From Climacteris rufus (Eukaryota; Chordata; Aves; Passeriformes; Climacteridae), in NCBI GenBank assembly GCA_013398175.1, contig VZRZ01002682.1, forward strand, positions 29,025-93,024: 64,000 nt of DNA, in the 5' to 3' direction. Both the position numbers and the translations under genes were made by a program. The notes under the pieces are model-generated. The model saw nothing but the letters and a program-made list of their open reading frames with translations. It had not been told where the DNA came from and did no database searches. Positions 37,571 through 50,000 of the stretch are shown here, in pieces; within the stretch, counting starts at the first letter, position 1; each line of letters starts with the position of its first letter.

Positions 37571-40500
37571 TCAGCCTTTCCCTCTCCCCCTCTTCTCTTC
37601 CAGCTTGTCAAAAATAACTAGAGAGAAGCAGGGGGGGGAAAAAGTGGGGTTTTTTTCTTTCCTTTTGACACTTCAGTCTGGAACATCGTTTATCAAGCAA
37701 GTGGTGCTGCTGTGCCAGGGAACAATTTACGACGAGCCCAGGCGAGCTCTTGGGCTCACAGGCAGCTCTTTTCTCTCTGAGGGCTGAGTTTTGCATTGCA
37801 CTCCTGTTTTCTCTCCCTTTCCTACAGTAAAACTGCAGCGGGAAGTGGGGAGAAGCTCCCGGGCGCCTCCCCAGCCCTGCACAAATATTTGGGAGCTGAG
37901 GAACAACGCGTTTCACTTCCATGGTTAAAGAAATCACTTCCCAAGTGCAGTTTTAATTACAGAGCGTCTCCAAGGAGGCTGCTGGTAAAGGCTGGTGCAA
38001 GGAGCAGCATGAAAAAAGCTATTTTGCAGTTGATGATAAGTTATATCAGACCTAAAAACTGCAGAGTGCAGAGGAGCTCTCTTGGGCGCCATCTGGTTGA
38101 AGTTTTCCACTCAAAACACTTAGAAAATGAATCCAAGAGAAATTCCCGAGGAGTATTTCCAGATTGAACCCCAAATGTTTTGTTTGAAGAGCTGTTTTTT
38201 TCAGGCAGATCTTGGGGAGGGGGAGGAATCTTTCAGAGATATAACATTATTTAGAGAAAGCTAGAAATTGGGAGAAAAGGAAGATATTGTACAACTCTCC
38301 CTATTGTTTAGGTACTCAGAGGTACAGAGAAGTCTTGTAGGATTTGCTGCAGAAAGGAAAAGAATGTGGTGACTTGGTGTGGGATACTTCTACCATGGGG
38401 ACAGGGAAGGGAGATTCCTGTGATTCCTGCAGAAAAAAAAAAGGAAAGAAAACAAGAGGAGCTGCAAGATATTTCAATCTGTCTCAACTTGAAGTTTCTG
38501 TCTGAAGCTGAGCAAAATACTGCTCCTTGCATTGCCTGTTGGCAAGGCACTGCTGAGGCATGAGCTAACACTCATCCTGTGAGGGAACTAATAAATAAAT
38601 CATGTGGTTTGCACTTATTCTTTGTGTCAGATCATGTTTCTGCATTTCAGTGTCCCAAATAGAGAAGTGACACACCGGGCAATGTCCTCACTGCTGAGTG
38701 CTGAGCATCAGCTGGAAAAATTATTCCTCCAGATTCCTGGTGGCTCTGAGAAAATGCAAATCCATTTGTTATGTTTGTTTTTTGTTTCAAATTCTTGCTT
38801 TGCTCTCTCTGAGTTGTCTACCAGGATGGTGTCACCTGTCCAAATGTGCCTGAAGGCCCTGGGTAGGAAAACAGTATCCCTGGGAGCCAGACTAAAGCAG
38901 GGAGATGAGGAGGGGTAAGATGTACTCAGCACTGAGACTTTCCCACCCACACCACAGTCCCAGCCTCCTGGCCAGCTCCCTGCTCCTTCAGCAGTTAAAT
39001 TCCCTCATTCCCATCTCCTGCTCTGAATGCTGGTGTCCATCTCAGGCAAGTGGAGCTCCATCCCTCCTTCCATCCTGATCCTTCAGCTGCAGCCAGATGT
39101 TCCCACCCCTTGTACTGAGCCAGGAAGTGGCCCTGTTTCCTTCCTCAAGCTCATAGACATGGAGATGATTTTCTTTGACACTTCATGATTTCCTGCTCTG
39201 GTCCTACACTGAGACTGGAAGCAAAAATCAAACCAGCCCTTGAATCCAAGAACTTCAGACTCAGAAAAGTGTGGCTATGACACCCAGTGCTACCTTGGCT
39301 TGGAGGCCAGCAGGAAAAAGAAGATCCTTTCTTTCCCCGTTTTCTTTTACTCTCCCTGATAACACCTGGTTTTTTAATTCATTTCTTCTTTCCTTTTGAC
39401 CATCACCAGACCAAGCCCTGCTAAAGCTGCAAGGGCAGCCCAGCTGATGTGCCCAGGCAGCACTGAGGAGTCACCATTGTTTGTCCAGCTGGTTGACATC
39501 TAAGGCTGGTCTCAGAGGTCTCAATTAGGCTTTGGGGCTGAGTCGCCTCCACCTCTCCTGGGAAGAGGTTTTGCCTCTTCTGCTCAATTACAAACAGTGT
39601 CTCCTCCACGTGCAAGAGAGACCAGGAGGGAGGGAGCTTTGGCTCTGCTTTAGTTGTTACCTCTGAAGCATAATTCAGAGATATGCATTGCTATGAAGAC
39701 TTAACACATTGCTCTTATAATGTAATAGGCCCTTGATCTGCTATGTTTGTGTAGAGCACAGAGGCCAAATTAATTAATTAGTAAGGGGCCCATTTCGTTT
39801 GGATGCTGTGCCCCTCTGTCAGAGGGTGCTTCTGGTGTCAAGTGATGCTACACAGAGATTTGTCCCTGACTCCCTGGTGCTGGAGTGACTTTTGTGCCTC
39901 CCTGTGTCTGATTTTATTCTTTATTATTAGCAGAGTAAGGAAAAGGCAGAATTCACACAAATCACCCTTCCTATAGCTACATGAGAAATGCTAGTGTTAC
40001 AGAAGATACTGAACCTCAAATATCAGTGCTGAGAACTTCTGCTCTCTTTTTCCTGTTGTTCCCAATGCTCCTTGCCTGCAAAAGAAAAAAAACTGTTTCA
40101 GACTATACTGAGAGAAGTATTGGCTGAGATTGGAGCTGCCCTTCCCTGGAAATATTAATCCACCAAACATGGATGAATCTCCTGGAATAATCCTCTCTAA
40201 TGCACGTTCAGGAAATCAATTCAGTGCTTTATTCTTTAATCCAGAAATCTCCAAGGAGGAGGAGGAGGTGGGAGAGGATGAACAGACACCATCAGAAGAG
40301 GATAAAAAACTGGCACTGCATTTAAGGAAAGGAGAGAAACCTGTGTCTTTGCTGAGAGCAGTGACACGTTCTTACAGGCAAGTGATAAATATTCACCTGC
40401 AAACACTGAAGTCCTGGGCAATGACAAAATACGTAATTTCTTACTCATGCTCTCATTTTTAGCTCTGCATTAAGCCTGCCAGAAAAGGGTGGGTGCTAAA

Positions 40501-43480
40501 GCAAAATTTGTACTCCCAGCTGATTCCAGGCACAAAATCCCAAGAGAACAGTGAAAGGGTTTGTCATGGTCCCTGGGTCTCAACCTTGTGCCCAGGTGCA
40601 GAACAGCTCATCTCCCACCAGCCCTGGCTCTCCTGGAAGGACAGCCCAGGGCTGTGCAAATATTTCTCAGGTCACCACTTTGTTGCAGTGCATGTCCTAC
40701 TTAGAGGTTTCTGTAAAATGAGATTGCAAGGACGGAGGTTTATGCTGAGCTCTCGCTGGTCCAGGTGGCTCCTGCACTGGGAACTGCAGCCTCCAGCCCT
40801 TTCCAAAGCACAATTGTGTCCCAGATGGGCTGAAATAAAATGAAATAAGAGATCTCAATAAATCACTCATCTGAAGACCTCCTCTCTGATATCTGATTAT
40901 GCTCTTGTTGATAATACTTCTTGTTCAGGGGGTTTATTTTGCTAAATAACCGGTAAATAACCAGGTCTGGGGTGCAATAAGAAGATAAATCCTCCCTCCC
41001 ATGAGCCTGGAGAGATGTGGGGGCCTTGTCTGCTCCCCCAAACCTGCCAGGTGGGCTTGTGGAAAAGGGCTGGGGAATGGAGCAGGGGATGGAGGAGCTG
41101 GAGGGAGGATGCAGCAGGAGGCAGAGCAGATCTGCAGGCTCTGAGGAGCAGGTTGGTCTCAGCAGCAAAACCACACGAAGGTGTAACCAGGAAATTTGTG
41201 ACACCAAATTTGTGCACCTTTGGGGCAAAATTAGAGCAAAACACAGAAAGGCTCCTGTGACGAGCCAGGGTCCACAGCAGCTCTGAGCATCTGAAGGGCT
41301 GAGGATGAGACTCACAGAACATCCACCTCACCTGTAACTCACACACAGCAGAGGCTGTACATGAGTGGGCTTGTCTGAAACTTGGTAGGAGAGGGGCAAA
41401 ATCGACATGAAAGGAATTTAACAGCTGCAACGAGCCTAAATGGTTGCACAGGAAAATCCCCTGTCACCCACAAACAGTTTGCCTTTAATGAGAATGCAGG
41501 ACATGCCTGAGTAGGTTGCTAATTCTTTGTGTAAAATCCTCCTGGTAATTGCTACACGTGTACCTTTCCATTGTCTTCCATGGAAGTGGGATTGCAATTT
41601 TGTTTTCCTTTGGAGCTGAAATTAAAAACAATTTATTAGAGAATAATGAATGTCAAAGTTGCAGGAGGTTGTGCCCAGCATTGTGTTTGGAGGAACAGGA
41701 GCGAGTCACCAGTAAATTGGGAGTTGTATAGAGCAGGGGAAAGCAATTTGGGAAGGGATTCAAGGGATCAGCCAAAGCTTTTCTGGCAGCTACTTCCTCA
41801 GTCAAATCATTAATTTTTGTTAATCCTTTGAAAAAATCTGATGATTTGGGAACAAAATTTTACAGTATTTCAGTCCTGCTTTAGGAGGCCAAATCCAATT
41901 AGCGGATAATGGGACTTTGGCCTCCCAGGAGCAGAGACACTTTGGAAGATGTGGGTTTATACGGAGGTTTCTTCTCATTTCATTATTGGATTAAAACCTA
42001 CCCCACCCTTAATCCTGCACCAGGAACTGTGTAAGCAGGAGCTACACCAGTCTGGAAACCAAGTGGAGCATAAACCCCCTGTCACTGCTCAGAGACACCC
42101 CCATGAACTGCACCACAGGAGGATCAGTGTTTTAGTAAAAGCTCTTCTTTAAACCCAAATTGTACTTGTAGGAACTAAGACTGCTTTTCCTGTGTTTTTC
42201 AGACGACCTGCTCTGGGGACAGTTGCAAACAAATCCAGGAAAATTATCTTGAAAAGAGAAACCAAATAGAAAAGAAGAAAGAGGAGAGCACATGAAGCTG
42301 AGGGCAGGAGCTTGATGCCCTGGACTGTAACTCCCTGCCATTGCCCCTCCCATCACCTCCGTTTTTAATTACAAGCAGCCAAACTGTAAAGACCTTAATG
42401 GACATCTTAATTATTGCATTAAAGTTTGAAATGGAAAATTCCTCATTACGAGCCATGCAGTAGGTCAGGGCAGCAATAAACGGTGATATTTTGCTTGTTA
42501 CAGGACTGGGTGCCCTTTGAGAGCTGCTGGCTCTGGGGCATGTCCTGGCCCTGGGGAGCTGCCAGGTGGATGTTAGATCAGGTCTCTGCTGTGAGAGCAT
42601 CTGCTTGTGTTTTCCAGGCAAAACTATCAGCAAGGAGTGCTCTTTGCTATCCCTTTTCTCCTCTAAATAGTGCTATTTTTCTCCTGCATTTTCCTTTCCA
42701 TCTGCTTGAATGTGTTTATTGATTTAGTGTTATGCAAACTGCAATAAAACAGGGTCCTTCTAATGATCTCCAGCCAGCTATGGAATATATCCCAAACAAT
42801 TTAAATACAAACCAATCCCCAGCAGCAATACAATGTACCTGTCAGTGATCAGCCTTTAAGTCCATTTTGCACTCTGCCTGTCCCTGCCTGCTCAGGGCAG
42901 GCTGAAAAGTCAAGATCCAACCTGGGACACTTCAATTTAAAGAATGTGACAGAAAAAGACCAAAAAAAGAAAAGGAAAAAAGAGATAAAATATTAATAAA
43001 AAAAAAAAAAAAAGGACAAAAATGCCAAACTCTTCTTTTCTCTCAGGCTTTGCACAGTCAGGGAAAAACAAGGCAGGGTTTAAGGTGGGCCTGTGGCTTC
43101 TTAGGGCTAAAAAGCTCTAAAGAACCTGAATGACCTAAAAAGTCAAAGTAGCTTAAATGTGCACGTCAGAGGTTGTTGATACCTTTATAAGGGGAGCAAG
43201 AGGACTGGGAAAGTTGAAGATAACTTGCACTCTAAATGATGCTCAGCATCATTTTCATAGCACCAATTTTCATGTTGGCTTTTTTTCGGAGCACATTGAG
43301 GAGAAAATGAGAGGACTCTGCAGGACTTAGATTCTCTCGATTACATGACACTACGGATGAGGTGTTAAAATTCCTTTAATGGCTATTTCTCCTTTTAGAA
43401 TGTCTCCCAAACTTTTCCTCCCCCTCCTCACAACAACTGTGCAATTGCCCTGTGAGGGGTGAAAGCCAAGGCTGGGACAG

Positions 43481-43836
43481 CAGATCCTGGGGATCCCAAA
43501 ACAGATCCTGGGGATCCCAAAACAGATACTGGGGATCCCAAAACAGATCCTGGGGATCCCAAAACAGATCCTGGGGATCCCAAAACAGATACTGGGGATC
43601 CCAAAACAGATNNNNNNNNNNNNNNNNNNNNNNNNNNNNNNNNNNNNNNNNNNNNNNNNNNNNNNNNNNNNNNNNNNNNNNNNNNNNNNNNNNNNNNNNN
43701 NNNNNNNNNNNNNNNNNNNNNNNNNNNNNNNCAGATCCTGGGGCTCCCAAAGCAGATACTGGAGATCCCAAAACAGATCCTGGGGATCCCAAAACAGATC
43801 CTGGGGATCCCAAAGCAGATCCTGGGGCTCCCAAAG
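43481..43836 (+). repeat. 21-bp minisatellite interrupted by a gap
   Basis: The unit CAGATCCTGGGGATCCCAAAA is repeated six times before the gap (43481-43606, plus a partial copy) and five times after it (43732-43836). Copies 3 and 6 carry CAGATACT instead of CAGATCCT, giving an A-A-B order with a 63-bp higher-order period before the gap. Because 21 is a multiple of three, several frames stay open as seven-residue repeats such as DPGDPKT. These are not taken as genes. Confidence 0.95.
43612..43731. other. Assembly gap inside the 21-bp minisatellite
   Basis: 120 Ns interrupt the tandem array. The repeat phases on the two sides do not agree with a gap of exactly this length (they are off by one base), so the true copy number is unknown. 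Confidence 0.95.
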
Positions 43837-44447
43837 GCAGCTCCAGCCACGAGAGCCACCAGCCAAGGGCTGCTGGGCAGGGCCAGGCTCTGCCAGCTGT
43901 GCCAGCCAAACCACCCGCACCAGCCGTGCCAGCTGTGCCAGGGCCAGGCTCGGCAGCTCTCGCCGGCCAGGAGCTGCCACATCCCAGATCTCACAGCTCC
44001 CTCTGTTGGCATCTGTTCGAACCTATCAGCGAGGATATAAAAAAAAGTTGGCGATGTCGTTTTTTTTATTTTTTTTTAGCACGATCTCCCCGTGGAAGGT
44101 GATCCGTCTGCGGGGTGTGTCCCACCTGACCCAAGAACCACTTCATTTGTCATTACTCCTAACAAGTGATGCTGGATCGTGTCTCCTGATGCTGTACTGA
44201 CCACGGCTCTGCTGAAGGCAGCTTTTCATTCATTTATCCAAAATCAGTGAGAAGATGCAGCTGGGTGAACTCCGAGGCTGATGTACGAGTGAGGATGCTG
44301 TGAAAATCTGCCAGCCCAAATACTCTCCCAGCACAGCCTCCCCCAGGGAGTTATCACAACAAATAAACTTCTCTGTCCCTCGCTGATCACACAAATTAAC
44401 ACCTCTGCAGTCAAAGGAAAACCACAGTTTGCAAATGATTCGCTGCC
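43837..44447. other. Intergenic DNA between minisatellite and SLC17A9 3' end
   Basis: The first 130 bases are a degenerate GC-rich tract built on GCCAGCTGTGCCAGCC-like units, possibly an old relative of the adjoining array. Nothing gene-like follows. A second possible AATAAA on the - strand is at 44065-44070. Confidence 0.5.
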
Positions 44448-44453
44448 TTTATT
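44448..44453 (-). terminator. SLC17A9: Possible SLC17A9 polyadenylation signal
   Basis: This is the first canonical AATAAA on the - strand that I find after the SLC17A9 stop codon. It would give a 3' untranslated region of about 2.4 kb. It directly follows an oligo-A run, so it may be incidental. Non-canonical hexamers closer to the stop were not excluded. Confidence 0.3.
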
Positions 44454-46896
44454 TTTTTTTTTTTTAGGTCCTTCCATAACAAAAACTCGCAGACCACAAG
44501 CTTTGGCTTAAACAAGTAACAGTACAGACACGAAAAATGGTTTCAATGCTTCACCCAAGAGGTATGATGATAATGAAACCTAAGCCTCAAGTGTAGGTCA
44601 AATATTTTAACTTTTTAGCCAGTTACACAGACAGATAACCTGGATAGCCCACTGGAATGTTAGCTGGATTCACAGAGAAGGCACAGCCAACCACTTTCCT
44701 TTTGAAGATCAGTTCCAAATTTCCCAGCTGGCAGATCCAAGGGGGGGCCAAGCAGCCTGATTCGAATGTGAGTGATTTAAACTCATCAACTCCTCCACAA
44801 GAAATGGTGTAACCAGCAAAGAGAACCAGAATTGACTCATTGTGCTCTTGATCTGCAACACTGAATGGCCAGGGAAGATACAAAAAACCCACAAAACCCA
44901 TCTTTTTTTTTTTTTTTTCTGTGTCACTATACAAAAGGCCATGCAAGCAATCTGCTCAGACTGGACAAAGGACAAGCTGACAGAGATGGCTGCACAGCCT
45001 CGGGGCTCTTTGGCAAGCCTGGCTGTGTTTGCTCTGGGTGTTCTTCCCAATTTACCCACTGATTTAAAGACTTCCCAGCAGCCGTCCTGGCTCCTGGCTC
45101 TGCAGCAGCCCAGGTACTGGGTGGTACCTATGGTAGCAAAGGGCCTTTTAGGGAAAAGAAGAGCACGGAAGAATTAAAAAAATACTTTCTTATCTCTTTA
45201 TCCCCCATCAGGCCACACTGATTCTTTACTCTCTTGGGAAGACATCAGGCAGTTGCATCCTTATCTCCAAATCTGCCCAGTAAGTGGCTCAGCCCAGCTT
45301 AGTGATACCCATCAGTGTCTCTGCAATTAAGAGGCTGTCAGTATTTTCACTACATACCAGGCTATTCAGAAAGCTCCAACAGGTCTTCCAAGAAGAAATT
45401 TGGCCAAAACAAAAGGTGAGGAAGAGGATACTTGGGATTTTTTTAACCTGAACTAATAGCTTTCCTGCACTGCAAGGTCCTTGGGACCCCAGCCTGAGAT
45501 GAAGTTTTCTGGCAAGCACAAGAGAAACCCGAGAGATCCTTCCAGGCTGCAAGCAAGGGGTGGGAGGAAAAGCAATGAATTGCTTAAGCATGAAATTCAC
45601 GTTTAAAAGTGATCCTACAAAACCAAACACTGGAGGCTGGTACATCCTCCCCTTCGAGAAACAGTGTTGGGTTTGGTGGGAGTACCACTCAAAATAAGCA
45701 TGCAGAATCAGGCCTCAAGTACATAAAATATAGAATTTGGTGCTTAAATTCTAAAATATTTATAAATAACTTAAGACATTCAGGCTCAGAGGTGTCTACA
45801 GCCAAATATTTCCCTCTGACACAGGGAACCACAGGGATCCCCAATGCAGAAACTGAATTTATGCTTAACACAGAAAAAAAACCTGCCCATGCCAGGGTCT
45901 TTGGAAAGTCTCCCTGGGCCCTTTGAGAGCACGTGGAGGACACATCTAATCATGCAGAAAGCATTTGGGAGTGCAGATCCACAGCACAGAGTGTGACCAG
46001 TTCTTCCCACACATTCACAGCATCTGACAAAACAGCTCCAGGGGGATTCCTCGGCTGCTGCTGCACTGCAAGGTCAGCCCAGCTAAGCCTGACCCGGGGG
46101 ACAGCTCAGCTCTGCTCTCACGGTGGAGCTGCTCCACCTGGGCTCAGGGTTGGGCTAAAGCCACCTGGGAGAGGAGGGAGACCTCCAGACTTGAGCAAAG
46201 CCAGGCTTGGCTTGGAGCCCTCTGCTTGCAGCCTCCTGGCTCTGTGAGAGCAGCACTGACACAGCCCCACGTCCCTGGGCCCACAGCACACATCCAGCCA
46301 CACATTCCCTGAAGGGGAGCCTGGAATTCACCTCCCAACCCTGCTAACCTGGCTGGTACCTGCTGAGCAGGCTGCAAAGGAAGGCACACACGGGGGGTAA
46401 GGTCAGAGGTACTCGTTGGGATGTTCCTTTCACACCTCAGAGGACACGGGTGGCACAGCAGCCCCAGAGCTGGTGGGCACAGGATGGCAGAGCCTGGGGG
46501 GACCCACTGCCCCATGGAGAAGCAGCTCCCCTCAGCAGGGCATGGAACAGCAGCCCTGGGACACAGGCTGGGTGAGCTGCTTTGGCCACATGGACATTTT
46601 TGTCCACTAGACACAGACTGGGACAAACTGGTCCCACAGACCATATCCTCACTGGAGATGTCAAGCTGGGTGGCTCTGCAAGCCACCAGCTACAGCCCTG
46701 AGCAAAAAAATGAACTCTGAATTTCTTTTCTACCATGGGTTCCATCCAGACCCATTATGTACTTGGTTTCAGCATCTTTTTTTCCTGTTAAAACACCTTA
46801 AAAAAAAAAAAAAGTAAAATGTTCTTTGGCACTTGTGCAACAACGACCCATTGATGTGACACTCTGCTGTCCTTTGGCTGATTCCTGGGCTCATTC
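44454..46896 (-). other. SLC17A9: Likely SLC17A9 3' untranslated region or downstream flank
   Basis: No coding region is supported between the SLC17A9 stop codon and the candidate polyadenylation site. The part nearest the stop (about 46000-46700) is GC-richer. Two poly-A/T tracts lie at about 44903-44918 and 46800-46813. Confidence 0.35.
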
Positions 46897-47060
46897 CTAG
46901 AGATCCACATAGGCAGAGTCTGTGTCCACCCTCTGGGCCTCTCCAAACAGGAGGAATGTGCAGAGCCCAATGCTGTTCACAGCAGCCACCAGGTTGAAAA
47001 CAGAAATCCAGGAGCCAGTGGTTTCGATCAGGTAACCAGCCAGGTACACACAAATGACAC
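46897..47060 (-). CDS. SLC17A9: SLC17A9 exon 13 (last coding exon)
   Basis: The acceptor CTGTCACAG opens the exon with GTGTCATTTG. It encodes visible residues 375-427, VICVYLAGYLIETTGSW and TM12, and ends with TAG at 46897-46899. The upstream intron is only 107 bases. Confidence 0.95.
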
Positions 47061-50000
47061 CTGTGACAGGAGAGAAGGGAAACACATGCAAAGGCTGTGG
47101 GCTGGATCCTGCCCTCTGCAGGGAGAGGGCTCTCCAGGAAAGGATGAGCTGCAGGAAAGTACTTTACCTAGGAGGGCTCCACCTGTATTTGCAACCCCTG
47201 GAAAGAAAAGACAGAAATAGTGTGAAAAGAAATTGTGAAAACTCACGGACATGAGGGGCTGCATCACACTCCCACCACCCCCCAGCCTGCACATTGGGCA
47301 GAATGCCTTTCTGATCACAGAGTCACTGACTGGTTTGGGTAGAAATGGACCTCAAAGCTCATCCTATCCCTCCCCTGCCATGGCAGGGACACCTTCCACT
47401 ATCCCAGGTTGCTCCAAACCCCGTCCAACCTGGCCTTGGACACTTCCACGAATGGGGCAGCCACAGCTTCTCGGGGCAATGACAGAGAACACTGCCACAG
47501 CCCCAGCCCACCCCTGCGTGCAGCTGAGCACCTGACAGAGAGAAAAAAAAAGGCACCTTGGTGCTGTTACCAGCCCCCAGCACTGGCAGGTTTATCACAG
47601 AAGGAAGCTGAGGCTGCACACACAGAGTAAATACTGCCCAGAGCTGATCCTGCCCAACCCTGATGCTGGTGACCACATCCCCCCTACAGATTCCACCTCT
47701 CCAGCACAGAAACCCCACAGGATCCTTACCAAACAGCAAGCCAGCACATGAAGGGGCCAGGTCCTGCACATTTACTGAAATGCCACTGGTGAGAAACAGA
47801 GGGGGAAAATAAATGGCTGTTTGAATGGAACACAGTTGCTTTTCCATCATTTACAGAGTCTGGTTTGACAAACACAAGGGAAGGTCCTGCACAAGAAATA
47901 GCACTGGCAGGAGAAAGGAGAAGCTGAGAGTGCAGCAGCTGAGTATCAGAAGGAAAACAATTCAACTCAAAGCGTTCAGAGGGACCAAAAGAAAAGTCCC
48001 CTCCTGCTCCATCTCCCTGGTCCAAGCCCTTCCCCATGCCAGAGGTCTACTGGAGCATTTCCAACCCCCAGGACACTAAACTCTACCAGCCCCACAGGGT
48101 CCCAAGCACAACGCTCAGGCAAGTTCCAGTCCTTGCTCTGACAGTCAGGATGGAGGCAGCCTCCTCTGAGACCCCAAAATGTGGATGAGAGCTAAGGGCT
48201 GCTGCCACCATGGCTCTCCTTACCTGTGGTTAAAGGTCTGGAGTCCAACAGAGGCTGAGGCAAACACTATTGCTTTGCAGAAACTGGAGGTCTGGCCCAG
48301 GCACAAAGCAAAAATGCTTGAGACGCCAGAGCCAATGACCTGGAAAAAAAGGGAAAATTAAACACCACAGCACATTTTCTGTAAGGAAGAAAGCAACTCC
48401 TGCCACGAACAAACTGTTCCATTTTCCAATGCAAGAGTTTGTGTGCACCAGGTGCTTCTCTTTTTTCTCCCCAGTGTCCTTCTGTGTCAGAGGTCTGTCC
48501 AGAGGGATGATGCTGTGGATGCACTGTGCTCTCACCCAGAGTTCCTGTTTTTATTCACCCTTGTATTGCTACCTCCTCAGCATCTAAGGGGTCATTTGGA
48601 ATGGCTTGGGACAGGCTGTGGAAGAAAACCCCTTCAGAGCACTCAGTGCTCAATGTTACCACTGGTCCACACTGTGTTCGTCAGGGTTTTCCTCTGGATT
48701 TCCTGTCACACATACACTGACCACCAATCAATCTGCAAAGTCAGAAAACCTTTCCTTTTTCCACCTATAACCCCCAGGCCACCTCCATACAAGGTCTAGT
48801 GTGCCATGGAATGAGAGCTTAGCAGGTAAACCCAGGTGTCTCTCCCACACCTTCAGCTCTCTTACCTGCATGAACTTACGAATGGTGATTGTTCTGTACC
48901 CTGGAAAAGAAAGAGAGAACTGGAGTCAAGCATAGCTCACCAGGTCTGCTTGTTCTCCAGCCAGGAGACTACAAGGTAAGTGGATTTCAGACGCCAAGAT
49001 TTCATCTCTAGGTGGATATTATGACCGAGATCATAGGGAGCCCCAAACACTTGGATGGGATTTGGACACTGGAGAATTCATTCTGCTTTTGTATCAGAAC
49101 CTCACACTGTCTCTTTGCTGGGTCTTCTCCCTACCAACAAGCCCACCCAGGTCCTCTTTCCACATCACAAGAGCTGAGGAAAAGCCATAAAAAGCTCTCA
49201 CCTTGGTTGATTAAATGATCAGACAGAAATCCACTGAACAAGCTTGCCGGAATCGCAACAAGCCAGGGAACTACATTAAACACCCAACCCTGAAAGGAAG
49301 CAAAATTCAAGAGAGATTTGTTGTCAGAGCTGAGTTTATTCACAAATATTTTAACAGTCTGTGGTATCTGTAGAAAGGAGAAATAATGAAGCACTCTCAG
49401 GACTTGTTGCAGCATCTCTACCCCCTTTGCAGAGCCAGTTCTCAGCTGCACCATGCCCCACTCCAAGGTCTGTAAGAGGGCAGGGGCATCACAGGGCCAT
49501 AGCATTTATAGATTTATTATCTTTCCTTCTGCCCAGCAACCCTGCATCCAGGGGAGAGGCAGAAAGCTCTGGGAAAGAGGGATTAAACGTGGCAAAGTTT
49601 ACTGCTCAGCAAGATGATGTGGTGGTGAGCCACAGAGCCCTGGGAAACTCGCTGTGGGTTTCCTGTGGGTCACCAGCAAAGCTGCTGGCAGAATTTCCAA
49701 CAGCTCCCACCTCATTAGCAGCATTAGTGTGGGAGGCTGAGGGAGCATAGCTGGATTTTCTAATGGCAGGATTAGGCAACATTATGGATAGCAACATCCT
49801 TCAGCCTATTTCAACTGAGCTGCAGCTGTAATCACAGATGATTACTGAACAGCTGGATTACAGCTGCTCAGGGGCACTTTGGTGCCCAGATCCCAGGAGC
49901 AGCTGAAATCAGTGAAATCAGGGCTGGGCTTCAGCTCAGCTGGTTGAACCTGCTCATCCATCCATGCATCCATCATTCCCACATCTCCCCCCTTGCTCAG

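Larger units (their letters stand above)
34453..43480. other. Gene-poor intergenic DNA
   Basis: No gene can be supported. The stretch holds oligo-A tracts at 35161-35182 and 42998-43013 and one candidate enhancer block at about 37230-37570. A frame at 40130-40462 has an acidic, protein-like middle but no ATG at its start and no recognisable relative. Confidence 0.55.

Noticed and set aside
40130..40462. A 110-codon + strand frame with an acidic EEEEVGEDEQ segment
   Set aside because: No ATG at its beginning, no recognised homologue and no clear splice signals.
43351..44102. Long frames of about 180-216 codons on both strands around the minisatellite
   Set aside because: They consist of the 21-bp repeat, which is open in several frames because its length is a multiple of three, and they cross a run of Ns.
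44623..44946. A 107-codon - strand frame downstream of SLC17A9
   Set aside because: Despite a protein-like look it matches no family I know, begins with a run of Lys from a poly-A tract, and lies in the likely 3' untranslated region.
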